This document shows, one piece after another, positions 62,002 through 64,000 of a stretch of DNA of 64,000 nt. Origin of the DNA: Brachypterus glaber (taxonomy: Eukaryota > Arthropoda > Insecta > Coleoptera > Kateretidae); contig OY294044.1 in NCBI GenBank assembly GCA_958510825.1, positions 45,906,626 through 45,970,625 of the forward strand. The letters are read 5' to 3'. Below the pieces are notes generated by a model that did no database searches, was not told the origin of the DNA, and saw nothing but the letters and a program-made list of their open reading frames with translations. Every line of letters starts with the position of its first letter. Within the stretch, counting starts at the first letter, position 1. The translations under genes were made by a program, and so were the position numbers.

Positions 62002-62979
62002 ATGAAAACTTGGGTTATCTATGGTCAAAAAGGAATGGAACTTGCCGAAAAATTAATTGAAGATCATAAAAACCCATTAGTGAAATTTACGTTCTCAGGT
62101 ACAAAGTTATTTTTAAAATCAGATGATGTAGCTGATGTTAAATTAGTAGAAGACCATTTAAATGTTTTACAAAAAGTGTTGACACACAACAGGGTTGAAA
62201 GAAGATGTGCCAGGGCCCAGTGTATTTGGTTACCAGAACAGACTTTAGCTAAAATAACCAAAGTTGTTAAGCACATTCTAAATATGTTTGGTTTTCAAGA
62301 TAAGAATGGAATTTATCTCTATCCTGAAGAAATGTTATTTTTATTAGAAACAAATAGACTTGAATTACATTTAAATAATTTAAATGCATCAATACAAGAT
62401 GGATATGATATTTTAACCAACAGTCCTGAATATAGTTTGAACAGGTATAGAGTTTTTAAGAAGCTTGCTTCACAAGGGTATAGAATATTGAATAAAAAAG
62501 AATATGATAAACGAAAGACAAAAGCTGAACAAAAGGCACATTTTGAATCATTAAAAAAGCAAAAAGAGGATTTAGAAATTTCACATATTGATAAAAAAAT
62601 TAAAATGGATAGTAAAATTGAAAATGTGACAAATGTAATAGAAATGGAAACCATTGATTCAAAAAATGATGATCAAGAACAATCTTGTGCAAGCAAAAAA
62701 CATGAAAATAAACTACAATTTGTAAACCATATAATAGAAAATATTAGAAGCAAAGGCCCAGTAGAATATATTGATGATAGAATGTGTGAACCAGACTATT
62801 ATATTTATCTTCCAAGTAACAATTCTTTATGTTACGATCATAAACTTTACATTTGTGAAGATAACAGATTTAATACTATGGGTAGTAGAGAAGCCTGTGC
62901 TGTATATGCTGTATGTTCTGGAGACAATATTTCATTTTATCAGTTTGCATCAGTCCTAATACCGACAATCCATTATTGA
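62002..62979 (+). CDS. TSEN54: tRNA-splicing endonuclease subunit Sen54 (TSEN54), single exon
   Basis: Structural subunit of the nuclear TSEN complex (Sen2-Sen15-Sen34-Sen54), which cuts introns out of pre-tRNA. Sen54 has no active site and helps to position the tRNA. The frame has 325 residues, shorter than vertebrate TSEN54. The N-terminal domain is recognisable from about residue 66: RRCARAQCIWLPEQ, then GFQDKNGIYLYPEEMLFLLE (97-116), the block that defines the Sen54 N-terminal family, followed by NASIQDGYDIL (128-138) and YRVFKKLASQGYRIL (149-163). A Lys/Glu-rich low-complexity linker covers about 165-240. The C-terminal domain starts near PDYYIYLP (264-271) and has the typical end GDNISFYQF (307-315). 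No intron is apparent. The ATG is the first in frame, and a MITE ends 84 bp upstream. Poly(A) signal at 63006. Confidence 0.93.
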   Translation: MKTWVIYGQKGMELAEKLIEDHKNPLVKFTFSGTKLFLKSDDVADVKLVEDHLNVLQKVLTHNRVERRCARAQCIWLPEQTLAKITKVVKHILNMFGFQDKNGIYLYPEEMLFLLETNRLELHLNNLNASIQDGYDILTNSPEYSLNRYRVFKKLASQGYRILNKKEYDKRKTKAEQKAHFESLKKQKEDLEISHIDKKIKMDSKIENVTNVIEMETIDSKNDDQEQSCASKKHENKLQFVNHIIENIRSKGPVEYIDDRMCEPDYYIYLPSNNSLCYDHKLYICEDNRFNTMGSREACAVYAVCSGDNISFYQFASVLIPTIHY

Positions 62980-63005
62980 ATATCGTACTTTCATTCAAAA
63001 GGAGT

Positions 63006-63011
63006 AATAAA
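63006..63011 (+). promoter_or_regulatory. Poly(A) signal of TSEN54
   Basis: AATAAA lies 26 bases after the stop codon in GGAGTAATAAAATATTTTAT. Very short 3' untranslated regions are common in insects. Another AATAAA at about 63188 is an alternative. Confidence 0.55.
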
Positions 63012-64000
63012 ATATTTTATGAGGATTTTTGTAAGTATATTTATTAATAATATCACACCAAGTAATATAAGTGAAAATACACAGTTTGCTAGTATTTGTT
63101 TAAATAACACAGAATATATTATAATTTATATTATATTATTTAAAACATTGAAATTATTAATATATTATCTAGTATATAAAACATCTAAATAAATATATAC
63201 AATTGCATATATATTCTCAAAATAGGAAACATTTGATGATAATTAGTCAAGAATTAGATATGTATAGTTAGTATAAAAGTACAGTAGCTGCTAAAAAAAT
63301 AATATAAAGTTTTTAAATTATGAAAAATTAAACTTGTCTGTTAGGCACAAAGTTAAAAAGTAAGTTATTACTTAAAGAAGTGTATATGTAATAATATTTA
63401 TTAGTTTATGAAGAAGTTGCAAGGTCAAAAAAAAAAAACATTCAGCAGATGGAAAACATTTAAGTTTACATTCTTTTTTTATACATTATTGTGAATATAA
63501 AAAAATACTAACATTTTAGAACAATTAAGATTTAGTAAAAGAAATTAATAATTACTAAGATTTTTTTACAAACATCAAATCTTAATTATTCTTTATATTT
63601 ATTATTACAATTTTTGTTGGTTAATTTTTCCAAAATTTTTAGCACTAATGTACACATAATATAAATAAATACAGCAATAAAAGAAAACCAAACAAAAAAA
63701 TTACAGAATATTTTTTTGCAAATAAAATTTATTTATATTTCCATAGGAACATTTTTTAATTAAGTACAAAGATACTTAATTATTAAAATAAATTTATTTT
63801 AGCAAAAATAATAAGACCTCTAAAAATATTCTTCCAAATAAAAAACGAGTTTTACTTAAATGCTTACATAAAAATATTGAAAAAATAAATTTTTACATAA
63901 TTCAGACGAGTTCTGGTTTGTCCTACTAGCAAATTTACCAGTACTATAGTGAGCAAACTAATATCCCTACTTCCAATTTCCCTACTCCCTAACATCCCTA
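63012..64000. other. Very AT-rich 3' flank of TSEN54
   Basis: No repeat ends, inverted repeats or coding frames recognised to the window edge. TATATTATATTATTT and similar AT runs dominate. Confidence 0.4.

Noticed and set aside
62064..62654. Minus-strand frames over TSEN54
   Set aside because: Shadows of the Sen54 coding sequence; no independent features.
1..64000. tRNA genes or tRNA-derived SINEs
   Set aside because: I looked for A and B box sequences (for example GGTTCGAATCC) near repeat starts and found none that fit; a tRNAscan run would be decisive.

Overview
The window looks like nuclear DNA from an insect or a close arthropod relative. It is very AT-rich, its genes have spliceosomal introns (GT...AG), and more than nine tenths of it is non-coding and crowded with short inverted-repeat transposons. 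The two recognisable host genes are conserved animal genes. I cannot fix the order (beetle, bug or other) from sequence alone. There are no bacterial features, no tRNA or rRNA genes and no CRISPR array.

Gene content is sparse. (1) 37464-49284, plus strand: a five-exon DnaJ co-chaperone of the DNAJB6/Mrj type, 243 residues as assembled. I also find a probable sixth coding exon (41384-41497). It has the same splice phases as exon 3 and would replace the end of the J domain and the Gly/Phe region with a Ser/Arg-rich segment. (2) 62002-62979, plus strand: a single-exon gene for the tRNA-splicing endonuclease subunit Sen54 (TSEN54). (3) 12957-14001, minus strand: a 5'-truncated non-LTR retrotransposon with a partial reverse transcriptase. 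I see no gene in 1-12956 or 14002-37417.

Layout. 1-37 kb is a gene-poor graveyard of MITEs and fold-back elements, many nested, with several minisatellite-like arrays (1985-2590, 11608-12009, 19122-19928, 23335-23905). 37.4-49.5 kb is the DnaJ gene, whose introns carry at least one inverted-repeat element each. 49.5-61.9 kb is again elements only, including a 1.9-kb palindrome with two further palindromes in its middle (50152-52061). 62-63 kb is TSEN54, with a 134-bp palindromic element ending 84 bp before its start codon.

Transposon classes that can be argued from target-site duplications are hAT-type MITEs (8-bp duplications at 1578-1980 and 22673-22931), TA-flanked Tc1/mariner-type MITEs (22504-22974, 43326-43460, 4112-4245) and a TTAA-flanked piggyBac-type MITE (20997-21318). 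A dispersed family of about 700 bp, called family A here, recurs at 5270-5582, 12870-14215, 27835-28530, 45330-46045, 53400-53730 and 60120-60480.

The points most worth checking are the alternative DnaJ exon and a 155-bp insertion with 12-bp target duplications (27546-27724). On its minus strand that insertion carries a sequence resembling the small hammerhead ribozymes linked to Penelope-like elements. Also unusual are the GAGGTAA-rich element (18700-19985), the GGATATCC-rich element (52190-53070) and the element whose left terminus is tandemly triplicated (11608-12222). The two host genes have no evident functional link; one acts in protein folding and the other in tRNA maturation.
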